Of a stretch of 64,000 nt of DNA, positions 23,466 through 32,985 are shown piece by piece. Every line of letters starts with the position of its first letter. Position 1 is the stretch's first letter. The notes beneath the pieces are model-generated. The model saw only the letters and a list, made by a program, of their open reading frames with translations, searched no databases and was not told the origin of the DNA. The stretch covers positions 45,679,346 through 45,743,345 of the forward strand of contig NC_087064.1 in the NCBI RefSeq assembly GCF_963678635.1. Reading direction: 5' to 3'. This DNA comes from Symsagittifera roscoffensis (taxonomy: Eukaryota; Xenacoelomorpha; Acoela; Convolutidae). Position numbers and translations under genes: made by a program.

Positions 23466-26400
23466 TAGCCTAAAAGTCCTAAAGGTAATGTTACTTGGTA
23501 AGGTGTATTGTTGTATACATGTAAGGAAATAATATCTGAATTCGAGTTTTTCAAATATTTTATTGATGAGATGGTGATTTTGAAAAACTTATGAATAGGT
23601 TTGAATTCAAAATCTGACATATAAAATTTTTGTTTGTTTTGTTTTTTATCATATTGGTGAACTTGTTTGATTGAAAAATTATAGATGTTTCCTGATAGTG
23701 GTTTCAAGTGTTTTCTTTGTTGGTTATATATTGGGTAAAATTTTGAAAAAAATGGTGGTTGTTTATTTAATCTTTGAAAAAATGTTAGGGATGTGTCTTT
23801 TGTTTTTGTATATTTATCTTTGATTAATATTTTACTATTCAAGATGTTGATTGTTGGTATATATTTAGAGATAAATGGTATTCCAATGATATTATGTTTA
23901 ATATCAGTGATATGGAATATTTGTTTAAATGGTTTGGTTAAAATTTTGTTTTGCTCCATTGTTCTTGTGGGGAGAAGAAATAATTGAATTTTTCCGTAGT
24001 TTATTAATGTTGATCCTTGTGCTGTTGCTAGTTTGCTGGAGGTTTCAAGAGGTGTTAGCTTTGGGTGTAAGGTTTTTATTTCATTCCATGTGGGAATGTT
24101 TATTATATTTGATTCTGCTCCTGAATCGATTAAAAAATCAATTTCAAGATCTGGTGGTTGAAATTCTTTGCTTTTTGGACTTTCCAAAAGAAATGGTATT
24201 GTCCAAATTTTTTCTTTGGGTTGTTCTTTTTGTATGTTTTGATAGATGTGATTTGTATTCAAGCATTTTGTTTTTTCTTTCTCATTGGGTTGGTTTGTAG
24301 TGTTAATTTCATTAGTTTTTTGTGTCGTCGGTGTGGAATGGACGGGTTCAATATAATTATTGTGAAGGAGTTCTGATTGATTCTCATATATGTGTGATGA
24401 AAAAGGTTCTTCATATATAACAGGTTCATAGTCATTTTCGACTTTTATCATGTTGATGGAGAGAGTGTTTTCTGCATCGCTTTCTGAATCTGATGATCCA
24501 CAGTTTATTTGGTTGAGTTGTAACGTATCAGTTACTGTGTCATCAATACCTGGAGGGTCTGATGTTGTTTCTGGATTAGATTGTACTTGATTAATATGTC
24601 TTTGATGTTTAGGTGTACTACTTCTGTGGCGATTATTAGAATTATTATAGTTATTATTATTCCGGTGTGGTGATTGGGAATAATTTCTATAACGATTATT
24701 ATAACTTGAGTGTCGATTTTGTGAATTATTTTGCGATCTGTTTTGGTAATTATTGTTTGGTCTGTTATAGTTCGATCTATTATATGAGTTATTCCTTGAT
24801 TGATTGTTCGGGTAATTCTGGTTTCGGTTGTTTGAATAACTTCTATTCCGATTATTTGAGTAGTTTCTATTCCTATTGTATGATGAATTTCGTGATTGAT
24901 TGTTTGGATAATAATTATTTCTTGATTGGGAATTAGATCTAGAAACAAATCGTTGTGTATTTGAATGTGATCTGGAGTAGTTATTTCGACTAGTTGGTCT
25001 ATTGTAGTGATTTTGTGATGAATTATGCGTGTTTCTTCGTTCTGGTGATCTTCCTCTATAACTTGAGTTATATGGTGATTGATTTCTTGTATAATTTGTA
25101 TTGTTCGGGAGTGGTTTTCCTGAACTGTTGTTGCTGTAGACTGTTTTGTTCGGTAGATTTTGATCTTTTTTCATGTATTGATAGAATGATTTATTTGGTT
25201 CTTTATATTTTTGAGGTTTATTTTGATTGTCTTGCTGTTTTTGTCTACATTCAGAAATACTATGTCCGTATCGTCGGCAATAATTACACCATTTTTTGAA
25301 AGATGGTTTGCCTTTAAAGTTTGGGTGTTTTTCGTAAATATTGAGTATTTCAGTGATTTTTTCAACGAGATCTGTATCTGATTCCTGTATATTGTTTATA
25401 TTTGTGGAAGCTGTTTCAATTCTGTTAACGTATTGTAATTTCAGATTTTCCGTTTCTTCGAGTTTCATTGTGATTTCTGCTTGTTCTAGTTTGTCTACTA
25501 GTTTTCGAAAATCTAAATCGGGTTCTCGAATTGACGAAGGATGGGATGCTCTCTTTTTTATTGCTATTTTCCTTAATTGTGGTGTTAAGGTCATCATTAA
25601 GATTTCTGTCATCTTTGTGTTTTTATAGTCATGTGTATTTAATGAATATGCTTTTCGAACTAGTGTTTCGATTCGTACTGCTAATTGCTTGATGGTTTCG
25701 TTTGGTAATCTGCGAATTTCATTACATAAAACTCTTTGTTGTTGTTTGTTCCTTTCGGAGTCAAACATTTTTGAAAATTCTTGTGTAAATCTTTTCCAAT
25801 TTGATTTTATTTCTATAGGCAATACTGAAAACCATTTTTGGGCTGCGCCATCTAGAGTTGTTTGTATTAACGCTGTGCGTCGATGTATCCAGTTTTGATG
25901 TAGTGGCGTATTAATTGGTTCAGGTCCTATATTTAAAATCAAATTTGCTGTGACTGCATTTAAATAGTCTTCTACAGAATATTCAGGGTCTGTTCCTGTG
26001 AATACCATTAAAGGTTTATTTGATGTTATTGATGATCCACCCATAAGGTATGGATTCATCGTCATTTGTAATGATTCTGCTGCATTTGGCATTTGAGAAA
26101 AATTTGAAAGTTGATTTCTTGTTATTTCGTGTTGTTGAAGATAATATGGGAGTGGTATTTCATTTTGCATTTGTGCTGGTTGGTACGAGTTTGCAATCAT
26201 TGGGTGTTGTTGCTGAATTGGTTGAAAAGATTTATTAATTGGGTTTTGTTGTTGAATTGGTTGTTGAATTTGTGTATCTATTGGTTGTGGAGAAAAAATT
26301 CTATGATATGTATGTGGTTTCTGTATTCCTTGTCCACGATATTCTTGATTATAGGGTGTAAATATATCTGGTTGTAAGAAATCATCATCTGAGGATAAGT

Positions 26401-27814
26401 AATCCATTTGATAAGATGTTTGTTTTTTATTTTTATTTTGTTGAAAAAATGGATAGTTTTCACTACGATCCTGTGGAGGATGTAAATTTGTTTGGAAATT
26501 TACTGAATTAGGTGGTGCCATTGGGTTATCCCAGTTTCGAGATCTTGTATAATTACTAAAATTTTTTCGTGGTTGATAATTTGTTTTTGATGGATGTGTG
26601 TAATTATAATTATGGTCTGCAAAGTTGTTTCTAGTGAACGTTTTGCGTGTTTTTGGCGGTATTGTCATGGGTCTGTATGTTTGGTAATCCATGTGTGAAT
26701 ATTTTGGAGCAACCGAAGGTTTAACGGTTGATTGTAATGTTACCTGTGTTTGTGAAGAATTTGTATTTCTTGGTGTTGTTAAGTTTGGACGTATTGGTGA
26801 AATACTTTGTTGTGTAGTTGTTGTGTGTACGATTTCTTCATTTATGAAGTGTGATGGTGTCTGGATATCTTGTTGAGTAAGATTCCTAGTTCCATTGAGG
26901 TTTTCATTGTGTATGACTGTAGAGTTTAAACTATTATTTTGCATATCGGGTAAAAATGTATTATAGTTTAATGGTGTTGCATCAATGGTTAATGGTATTA
27001 CTCGTACATAATCTCTTACATAAGATATCGTACTTATTGCTTGACTTGAGATTGATTGTGGGAAGTTTATGAATGCGGGATGAGACCATTCGGGGTCCCA
27101 AACATAGTCTGATTGTTCTGTGATGGCAGTATCATCGTTTGAGTTTTGGGGTCTAAAATTTTTTCTTGCTTGTGAAATTAAATCAATATTATGTGTGAAA
27201 TAATCTATTATGAACCATGCCAAGATTTTTTGTAAGTCGTGTTTTGTATGTTGTGAAACTTCATCTTTCGTGAAATTTTCTTTAATTATATTTAGAAAAC
27301 TAGAGAGTAGTGTGATTTCATGTCGTACTCTTATATGTTTAGATGTTTCTGTCGGTGAGACATTTGGTATCTGGATTTCGTTTTCTAATATCGAGATATA
27401 ACTATATATTATCGCAAAAACTTCATTGGTGAATATGGAGTTTGCTCTTTGTGAGTTATGATATTGGATGCTTTTTATATATTCTGAGAATACTTTTGAG
27501 AATTCTAAATCAAGGTCGTCTGTTTGAATTATATATTTACTGTGATTCTGGTTTGGTGAGCTGAATTCTATGGAGTAGATTCCGTATTGTTGTGTTAGGT
27601 TACATATATCTTTTAGATAGTGATCGATAATTTGTCTTTTGATTTTTACATCTGGGAACTCTGTTTTACATGGACTGATTCCGGGTTCAAACAAATTTAA
27701 GAGTAAATTTTTGCAGAATATATGCTGTCCTCTATCAGTGGTTGCATCTACGATAAAGGGGAAAATATCATCATCATCTGGACTTTCTTCACCTGGGGTG
27801 TGCGTTGAGCTCAT
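23393..27814 (-). CDS. Retrotransposon Gag-protease polyprotein
   Basis: The frame is a single intact 1,473 residues. A retrotransposon Gag (capsid-like) region lies at about 600-790, including A-A-Q-K-W-F and E-F-S-K-M-F. A zinc knuckle, C-N-Y-C-R-R-Y-G-H-S-I-S-E-C, is at 843-856. A strongly basic N/R/S/Y-rich stretch occupies about 905-1060, and an aspartic protease active site, I-D-S-G-A, is at about 1229-1233. The C-terminal 240 residues after the active site finish the protease and an unassigned tail. The roughly 600-residue segment before the capsid region is unusual for Ty3/gypsy Gag; its second half is Q/N/P-rich and looks disordered, while the first 220 residues look folded. The product should form particles that bind RNA, and it may act in trans with an intact relative. 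No frameshift or stop is seen. Confidence 0.92.
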   Translation of the reverse strand: MSSTHTPGEESPDDDDIFPFIVDATTDRGQHIFCKNLLLNLFEPGISPCKTEFPDVKIKRQIIDHYLKDICNLTQQYGIYSIEFSSPNQNHSKYIIQTDDLDLEFSKVFSEYIKSIQYHNSQRANSIFTNEVFAIIYSYISILENEIQIPNVSPTETSKHIRVRHEITLLSSFLNIIKENFTKDEVSQHTKHDLQKILAWFIIDYFTHNIDLISQARKNFRPQNSNDDTAITEQSDYVWDPEWSHPAFINFPQSISSQAISTISYVRDYVRVIPLTIDATPLNYNTFLPDMQNNSLNSTVIHNENLNGTRNLTQQDIQTPSHFINEEIVHTTTTQQSISPIRPNLTTPRNTNSSQTQVTLQSTVKPSVAPKYSHMDYQTYRPMTIPPKTRKTFTRNNFADHNYNYTHPSKTNYQPRKNFSNYTRSRNWDNPMAPPNSVNFQTNLHPPQDRSENYPFFQQNKNKKQTSYQMDYLSSDDDFLQPDIFTPYNQEYRGQGIQKPHTYHRIFSPQPIDTQIQQPIQQQNPINKSFQPIQQQHPMIANSYQPAQMQNEIPLPYYLQQHEITRNQLSNFSQMPNAAESLQMTMNPYLMGGSSITSNKPLMVFTGTDPEYSVEDYLNAVTANLILNIGPEPINTPLHQNWIHRRTALIQTTLDGAAQKWFSVLPIEIKSNWKRFTQEFSKMFDSERNKQQQRVLCNEIRRLPNETIKQLAVRIETLVRKAYSLNTHDYKNTKMTEILMMTLTPQLRKIAIKKRASHPSSIREPDLDFRKLVDKLEQAEITMKLEETENLKLQYVNRIETASTNINNIQESDTDLVEKITEILNIYEKHPNFKGKPSFKKWCNYCRRYGHSISECRQKQQDNQNKPQKYKEPNKSFYQYMKKDQNLPNKTVYSNNSSGKPLPNNTNYTRNQSPYNSSYRGRSPERRNTHNSSQNHYNRPTSRNNYSRSHSNTQRFVSRSNSQSRNNYYPNNQSRNSSYNRNRNYSNNRNRSYSNNRNQNYPNNQSRNNSYNRSNYNRPNNNYQNRSQNNSQNRHSSYNNRYRNYSQSPHRNNNNYNNSNNRHRSSTPKHQRHINQVQSNPETTSDPPGIDDTVTDTLQLNQINCGSSDSESDAENTLSINMIKVENDYEPVIYEEPFSSHIYENQSELLHNNYIEPVHSTPTTQKTNEINTTNQPNEKEKTKCLNTNHIYQNIQKEQPKEKIWTIPFLLESPKSKEFQPPDLEIDFLIDSGAESNIINIPTWNEIKTLHPKLTPLETSSKLATAQGSTLINYGKIQLFLLPTRTMEQNKILTKPFKQIFHITDIKHNIIGIPFISKYIPTINILNSKILIKDKYTKTKDTSLTFFQRLNKQPPFFSKFYPIYNQQRKHLKPLSGNIYNFSIKQVHQYDKKQNKQKFYMSDFEFKPIHKFFKITISSIKYLKNSNSDIISLHVYNNTPYQVTLPLGLLGYCETNATILPIHEKAYRVKIYSNY

Positions 27815-28256
27815 TTTTTCGTTCGATGACTGTTAATATGTAATTATCAATGTGTCTAATTGGTTGATTCCAATTGTATAAATGTACTGGTTTGTGTTTA
27901 TACTGCTTTTTTATTCTTCTTTTTCCTCTTTTTGATGAATTTGAAGTTGTTTCTGAGTCAGAGAAATATAATTGATCGTGAATTGGGCAATTTTTATCTA
28001 TTGATTCTTTTAGTTTATAAAGTTCGTCTAAACTGTTGGTTTCTGATTCTGAAAATGCGTTTCGATTTTTTGAAAATCTTTTTCGTGTTATCTGTCTTTG
28101 TTTAGTTATTATTTTTCTCTTTAATGTTTGTCGTTTTGTTCTAATGTATCCAACTGTTTGTGTATGAGGTGTGATTACAAGGTCGTATTTTTTGTTATTT
28201 ATTTCACAATTGTGTAAAACGATTGTTTGTTTATTTCCTAGGTTTTTAAATGACAT
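27789..28256 (-). CDS. Small basic ORF upstream of gag
   Basis: A 155-codon frame starts at 28256. Its end overlaps the gag start codon by 26 bp in a different frame, so gag could be reached by reinitiation or leaky scanning. The product is lysine/arginine-rich (for example K-R-Q-T-L-K-R-K near residue 42 and K-R-G-K-R-R near 110) and has an acidic serine patch. I recognise no family. Its intact state in an element with identical LTRs, and its overlap arrangement, support real coding, but it could be a chance frame in the leader. Confidence 0.5.
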   Translation of the reverse strand: MSFKNLGNKQTIVLHNCEINNKKYDLVITPHTQTVGYIRTKRQTLKRKIITKQRQITRKRFSKNRNAFSESETNSLDELYKLKESIDKNCPIHDQLYFSDSETTSNSSKRGKRRIKKQYKHKPVHLYNWNQPIRHIDNYILTVIERKNELNAHPR

Positions 28257-29487
28257 AAGGTTTAGGATGACGGATGCAAAAAGTTGTTAAATGATTTCTA
28301 TTTGCTTAAACTGTTAGTCCTTACGATTTTTTTGTTAGCCTAACCTGGGTCTATTTGTTCAGGGTTGGGGAGAAAAGTATATCGATTCCGAAGAATGATT
28401 TTATACTTTCTCGTGGCTAGTATAAGCTAAGATGTTAACTTACTTAATCTTACTTAAGGGTAGTGATTGTGTTCAGGGTTGGAGAATAGTAAATCGATCC
28501 ACAGGGTTCAGGTATAATTAGAACGCGAGTAGTTCGTTAGATACTATTTTAAACTTACTAAGTCTAAGATTTATCCTGGGTCTGGTAAGAGGGGGGATCA
28601 AGTGAAGGATGAATAACCGAAGTTCTTCACTGTTTATCCTAATTTGAATGATTAGTTTTGTTCAAAAATTTCTATTAGTCCTGGGTTTTTAGAAAGGGTT
28701 GGATAGTGAATCGACGTTTGAGGTCGTTAGACACTCGTTTAGTGGGTGGGGGAGAACAAAGTTGTTCTTTTTGATCCAAGGATAGGCCTTGATGATCAAG
28801 TTTTAAATTTAATTAAATAGAAAATGATTTAAGATCCAAGGATAAGCCTTGATGATCTGATTTTAAAATTAAGTGAATTTAAGTTTAAAATGTTTTAAAT
28901 TTGTGTAAAGAATAGATTTAGTATTTTTATGATATTAGTGAGCTTATGATTGCTGTTATGTTTAGGCGATGAAGCTGGAACAACAGGATGATTTATAATT
29001 ACTAATCATTTATTGTCATGCTACTAATTTTTATTTTGATTTTTCAATAAATATTTTTCAAACATGTTTTGTATATTACTGCAGAATTTTGGAAAACGAT
29101 CTGAGATCTTTTTATCAATCGTTATTGTATATTAATAATTTTGTTTAGCGCCTGAAATGATTTTGAAGATTGACTTCAAAATTTTATGTTTGCAAATGAA
29201 AATCTAAATTCATTGCTAGTAGTATTCTAAATACAAAAGTTTGTTCTGGCTTTTGCCGAACTATCATATAACTATATGGTAAGTTTCTGCTTTGTCGTAT
29301 GTCGTCTCTGGTTCGAGGTCTTCTTCCAATTCCGGGTAGTTCTGTTATCGTTCGGAATATTGGCTCTGATCTATTGAGTCGTAGAGACATTTCGATTAAA
29401 TTATTGTCGTATAACATTTTGTAAATGTTTTGTCTAAATTCTAATCTATTATTGGTTAATGCTAAGCTATTAAGGTCTTGTTCGAGA
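28257..29487 (-). other. Retroelement leader region
   Basis: About 1.2 kb separates the primer-binding site from the first large ORF. It contains a tandem pair with a 60 bp period (gatccaaggata(g/a)gcctt at 28773 and 28833) and related 'cagggttgg.gaa' motifs near 28359, 28473 and 28697. The leader presumably includes packaging signals. Confidence 0.55.
29184..29417 (-). CDS. Short leader ORF
   Basis: A 77-codon frame begins 87 bp inside the 5' LTR boundary. It is rich in arginine and has no recognised domain. It might be an upstream ORF that affects Gag translation, or the first exon of a spliced product. It is equally possible as a chance frame. Confidence 0.2.
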   Translation of the reverse strand: MLYDNNLIEMSLRLNRSEPIFRTITELPGIGRRPRTRDDIRQSRNLPYSYMIVRQKPEQTFVFRILLAMNLDFHLQT

Positions 29488-29502
29488 CGTATGGTCGCAC
29501 CA
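29488..29502 (-). promoter_or_regulatory. Primer-binding site
   Basis: Two bases after the 5' LTR the element strand reads TGGTGCGACCATACG, complementary to a tRNA 3' end ...GGTCGCACCA. TGG at the correct distance is the standard signature for minus-strand priming. The tRNA species cannot be fixed from this sequence. Confidence 0.8.
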
Positions 29503-29504
29503 GA

Positions 29505-29914
29505 TGAGTTATGTTCGATGGGTATAACTCATAGAGTAATTTCGGATAGGGTACACCGTCTGCTCGTCACGCTATCTTATTTTCGGCCGGATAGATTCGT
29601 GCAACTTCTTAGTCTAATACCGATCCTAATCTTACTCTTATACTATCTAGTCTCAGGTTGTTTAACTAGTCTCTGCTAGGCTCAATAGATCTAGGGTATA
29701 CTGGTTTATTGCGGCTGCTGAAGTACTCGGGAGAGTTCAACTAATTTCTAAGTTAAATTCAAATCTCTCTGGTGCTGAAATTACAAGTAATTTCAGCACT
29801 TACAAATAAGTGGATTGTTAGTTAGATGGATCATGATTGGTTAATATTAAATACTTTACATTGGTAAAATATCTAATTTATCCAATCATAAAATGTAGTT
29901 TAGATCAGGTTCCA
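29505..29914 (-). repeat. 5' LTR
   Basis: This is the upstream 410 bp LTR in element orientation and should contain the element promoter. It appears identical to 21378-21787 and is followed by the GAAT target duplication at 29915-29918. Confidence 0.93.
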
Positions 29915-30134
29915 GAATCTTAAAAAGATTTTTTTCTGAGTATTTTCAAAAATTTAATTTTTTTCCGAATCTATATGTTTAATTCATCGCTTTTTCTTCA
30001 CGGAGCCGACATTTCAGAGATAAAGCACTAAGCAGAATTTTAATCTCAAAGATAATTTTCAGGGATCCTGACAAATAAAAATTGCATTATCCCTTTTTTC
30101 CGACCAACAATTTCGTTTCATCTCTCGAGCTTAC

Positions 30135-30721
30135 TTCAATTTATAGTTCGGCTGTGTGAGACAATATCTGTCCGTTGGCAGCCGCAACCCCACTCCACTT
30201 TTGACCTGTGGCAAGGGCACAGCATTCTTCTTTTTCGCCACCTCAGCCATCAGTTCCCGTGGAATCGGCTGCACCACATCCTGACCTGCTCTCAACTGAA
30301 GCGCCAACTTCACATCACTCACATCTACTTCAGTCTTCTTCGCGTGTCTGCTGTACAATCTAGCATCGTCCACCACACTGTGCATGAATTTATAGGCGTA
30401 TTCCAACAAACCGTCCACTACTTCTGGTTCATAATGCGTCACCCCCATTTCACTCAGCATCTCTTTGATAGCATTGATGTCTTTCACTTTACAGTCCTCC
30501 CGTTTCAAGGACTTCTCGTCTACATTTGTAATTTCACTATGAAGGCCTTCGCTATTTGTGATTACACTTGTACCTTGTGATTGAGATGCATCCTGACTGT
30601 TCATATTCTCTGATTCTGGTTTACTCTCAGACGAAGAGATGTTGTTGCGGGGAGTCTGCTGCAAATCGTCAAAGAAATCGTCCATCTCAATCTGAAGATG
30701 AGTTAACATATGCAGCATCAA
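30135..30721 (-). CDS. TAF9: TAF9 exon 1 (TFIID subunit 9, histone fold)
   Basis: TAF9 is a histone-fold subunit of TFIID and SAGA-type complexes that pairs with TAF6 in RNA polymerase II initiation. Residues about 80-145 (N-A-I-K-E-M-L-S-E-M-G-V-T through L-A-L-Q-L-R-A) are the histone fold. The conserved C-terminal block L-P-T-D-R-Y-C-L-T-Q-P-N-Y-K-L-K is at 181-196, a hallmark of this family. The N-terminal 75 residues are acidic and Ser-rich, longer than in human TAF9. The start may be the first Met (30721) or, more likely, the Met of M-D-D-F-F-D-D-L at 30685, since an acceptor-like 'ttaactcatcttcag' lies just before it. The exon ends GAA|GTAAGC in phase 2 and joins exon 2 for a 312-residue model. 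An unspliced mRNA would stop one codon later. Confidence 0.95.
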
Positions 30722-31640
30722 GCATCAGTTATGATCAAACGAAAAAATCCAAATTTTCACCAGTGAAGCCGCACTTATGTCGAGTATTGGCCAAATAATA
30801 AACAGAAAATATCGGCCCAAAAATACCAAAACTTCAAATTCAGTTTAAATAACTCAATTCAAAAAATAATTTAAAATTTAAAAAACTTTACCCGCTGTTG
30901 CTTGCTAACGAGGGTGTAGTTTAGGGTTTCAGTTTTAATGCTAACACGTCAGAATCCCAATTTTCACCTGTGAAGCCGTACTAATGTCAAATATTGACCC
31001 AATAATTAACAGAAAATAGAGCCAAACTTAGAACATTGCCGCTAACAACAATTTTAATCACGCAAATAAACAACTTATAAACATCCTCATTGAAATAGTA
31101 TATTTTGGAGGAGAATAGGGTAACCCCATCTTTCTTAAATCTGCATGTTTCCACAGACCACCTCCCCCATCAAAAAAACTCCTAGAATATTCTCTAAGTA
31201 TGGTCACAAATTTAGAACACAGAGGCGAAGCTGAGCTTCGTACCAATTGCAAAGACAAAAAAATCTCGAATGTCGAAAAAACTAGATCTATCAAAATGAA
31301 TAGGGCTAGTTTCGAAACAAAAAATCAGCCAAAACAATAGAATGTAAAATTCGCATCGAATGATAATAAACGGAGCGGTAACATAACCGAAAACACTTTT
31401 AAGCTAGAGGAAACCCTTAAAGCTAAAAAAATTCATCAAGGCCTTATCAAAAACGATCTAAGTCCCGATCACCCTCGAGAAACACACAAACCTTATTCGC
31501 TTGTCAAATGAAACAAAATTAGGCCACCTAACCAATATACCAAAGTCCGCCTCAAAAACTTTTAAAACATTTAATAAAGCGGAAAAAGAAATTGATGTTA
31601 CTATTGTAAAGAAACCAATACAACTAGACGTTAATGCCGC
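30722..31640. other. TAF9-PARN spacer, left part
   Basis: No gene is seen. A diverged direct repeat of about 68 bp (30749-30816 and 30955-31023; shared 'tttcacc.gtgaagccg') lies upstream of TAF9. A dispersed 'acagaggcgaagctgagctt' motif is at 31219. Confidence 0.5.
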
Positions 31641-32290
31641 TGAGCGTGATTTTTCGTGACCACGTTCCTCTAGCCCGTCATCTTTTCTTTGTTTTTGCCC
31701 TAAATGACGAAACAACGAAAAAAACAAGACAGTATCCGATTTTTAAATCGTTCCGATCCTCTTTTAAACAATCTAGAAAGAAAACATATCCAAAACGGAC
31801 AAAGAAAAAGAGAAGAAAAGGTGAGAATTCCTTTTAGTCATCACACGTCGTCTAGTAAACTCTGGAAAATGGTTAGATCGTTGAATGGCTCGAAGTCTGT
31901 AGTGGGACCCATCCTATCAGTTTTAATGACAGAAAGGTTTTGAAGGCGAAAGGCTTTGCAAACGCTTTTAATGCACATTACACCAAGCTAAGAATACATT
32001 AAAGCAACAAAGCCCAAAGAGTAATTAAGACCAAAATTCTCAAACTTAGCTTAGCTTATTCTTTCAGCTTTATACCACTCGAAGTGGAAAACCGTATTAA
32101 ACTGATGAAATTTTCGAAAGCCTTCGGACCAGACGATCTCTGCACGGCTCATCTCAAACATCTTGGCCCGCTAGCAATTAGATTTTTAAAACACATTATC
32201 AATCGCTCTTTTTCTCTTAACGTCATCTCCCAAATATGGAAGAATTCAGAAGAAGTTTCGGCCTTTATAATATAGGCCGAAACTTATAAA
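31641..32290 (+). pseudogene. LINE remnant, pre-RT and reverse-transcriptase start
   Basis: Fragments of a non-LTR retrotransposon polyprotein are broken by frameshifts. At 31830-31910 the frame reads S-S-K-L-W-K-M-V-R-S-L-N-G, the segment before reverse transcriptase in jockey/CR1-like elements. After a frameshift near 31935 it continues K-A-K-G-F-A-N-A-F-N-A-H-Y. At 32084-32275 it reads K-L-M-K-F-S-K-A-F-G-P-D-D-L and then L-K-H-L-G, the conserved first reverse-transcriptase block. It stops before the catalytic F-A-D-D box. It is a dead 5'-and-3'-truncated copy. Confidence 0.75.
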
Positions 32291-32646
32291 GCCGCAAAAA
32301 CGAAAATAAAAATAAGAAAATTCAAAAAATTGAAGACTGCTTTAAAAATATTAAGATTAACAAAATCACAAACGACAAAATCACAAATTGGTTGCTAAGA
32401 GGCTTTAAGGAAATGAGTCCAGATGAAAAGGTCGTGAGTCTTTCAAGGAAGTGAGTCCTGTGTACAAAGTTGTTTATGGGAAAAAAGTCTAGTACCTCAT
32501 TGCTATACCCTTGCTTATCGCAAGGGTAATAAGCATTCTTTGCGAGAAAAGACAATCTAATTCAATCTCAATTTATAACAACTGTTCTAAACAGGAGATA
32601 AAATATTGCAAAAACAAGTGCAAATCAGTCATTCATTAGATGCCAG
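32291..32646. other. Spacer downstream of PARN
   Basis: This is AT-rich sequence between the LINE remnant and the PARN stop codon. I see no coding signal beyond short chance frames. Confidence 0.4.
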
Positions 32647-32985
32647 TCACTTGGTTCTGACTTTCTTGTCTTTCGGCATCAAAGTCTCGGGGTCTATTTC
32701 CTCTCCCAAATCTTGAGCCGCTTCTTCTGAGGCGCGTTTTTGAGTCGCACTCAGCTTACGAATACTGTCACCAACTCCATTTTTACTCGTACTAATTTCA
32801 GGCTGCGTTGCCTCTTCGTTAGCCTCTCCGTTATCTTCAAACTTTTCATGGTACTCATCAAATGTACATATTGAGAAGTTTTCAGCTCCAGCAGCTGCAA
32901 GCGCGACTGTTTTCAGGATGGTTGTAGCTGGGTCCCGCATACCTTCCACTTTGACAAAACACGATACATCATTTATCCAGTTGAC
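32647..32985 (-). CDS. PARN: PARN exon 4 (C-terminal RNA-binding region)
   Basis: The last exon has 112 codons plus stop, following acceptor tctgcttag. It opens V-N-W-I-N-D-V-S-C-F-V-K-V, aligning with the W-I-D-D-T-S-A-F-V region of the RNA-recognition motif in vertebrate PARN (compare W-I-N-D-V-S-C-F-V). The tail is acidic and then lysine-rich (P-K-D-K-K-V-R-T-K), a possible nuclear localisation signal. It is shorter than the human tail, giving a total of 590 residues against 639. Confidence 0.88.
   Translation of the reverse strand, partial: VNWINDVSCFVKVEGMRDPATTILKTVALAAAGAENFSICTFDEYHEKFEDNGEANEEATQPEISTSKNGVGDSIRKLSATQKRASEEAAQDLGEEIDPETLMPKDKKVRTK

Larger units (their letters stand above)
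21378..29914 (-). mobile_element. Ty3/gypsy-like LTR retrotransposon, polymerase deleted
   Basis: The element is 8,537 bp in minus orientation, with two 410 bp LTRs that look identical by eye, TG...CA ends and a GAAT target duplication (21374-21377 and 29915-29918). In element order it has the 5' LTR, a primer-binding site, a long leader, a small ORF, a gag-protease ORF, a stub of pol and the 3' LTR. The gag domain, CX2CX4HX4C zinc knuckle and DSGA protease identify it as a retrotransposon of the Ty3/gypsy type. Reverse transcriptase, RNase H and integrase are absent, so it can move only with proteins from an intact relative. It lies in the TAF9 intron in the same orientation as the gene. Identical LTRs imply recent insertion. 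Confidence 0.93.
21128..30134 (-). other. TAF9 intron containing a complete LTR element
   Basis: This 9,007 bp intron is bounded by GTAAGC and ttgttcag. Removing the 8,537 bp element and one 4 bp target duplication leaves an ancestral intron of about 466 bp. The remaining parts (21128-21373 and 29919-30134) hold nothing recognisable. Confidence 0.75.

Noticed and set aside
24532-24948. 138-codon minus-strand frame inside gag-pro
   Set aside because: It is an Ile/Thr-rich shadow of the Asn/Arg-rich repeat region of Gag in another frame.
29184-29504. tRNA gene next to the LTR
   Set aside because: Similarity to a tRNA 3' end is limited to the primer-binding site. No full cloverleaf can be drawn.
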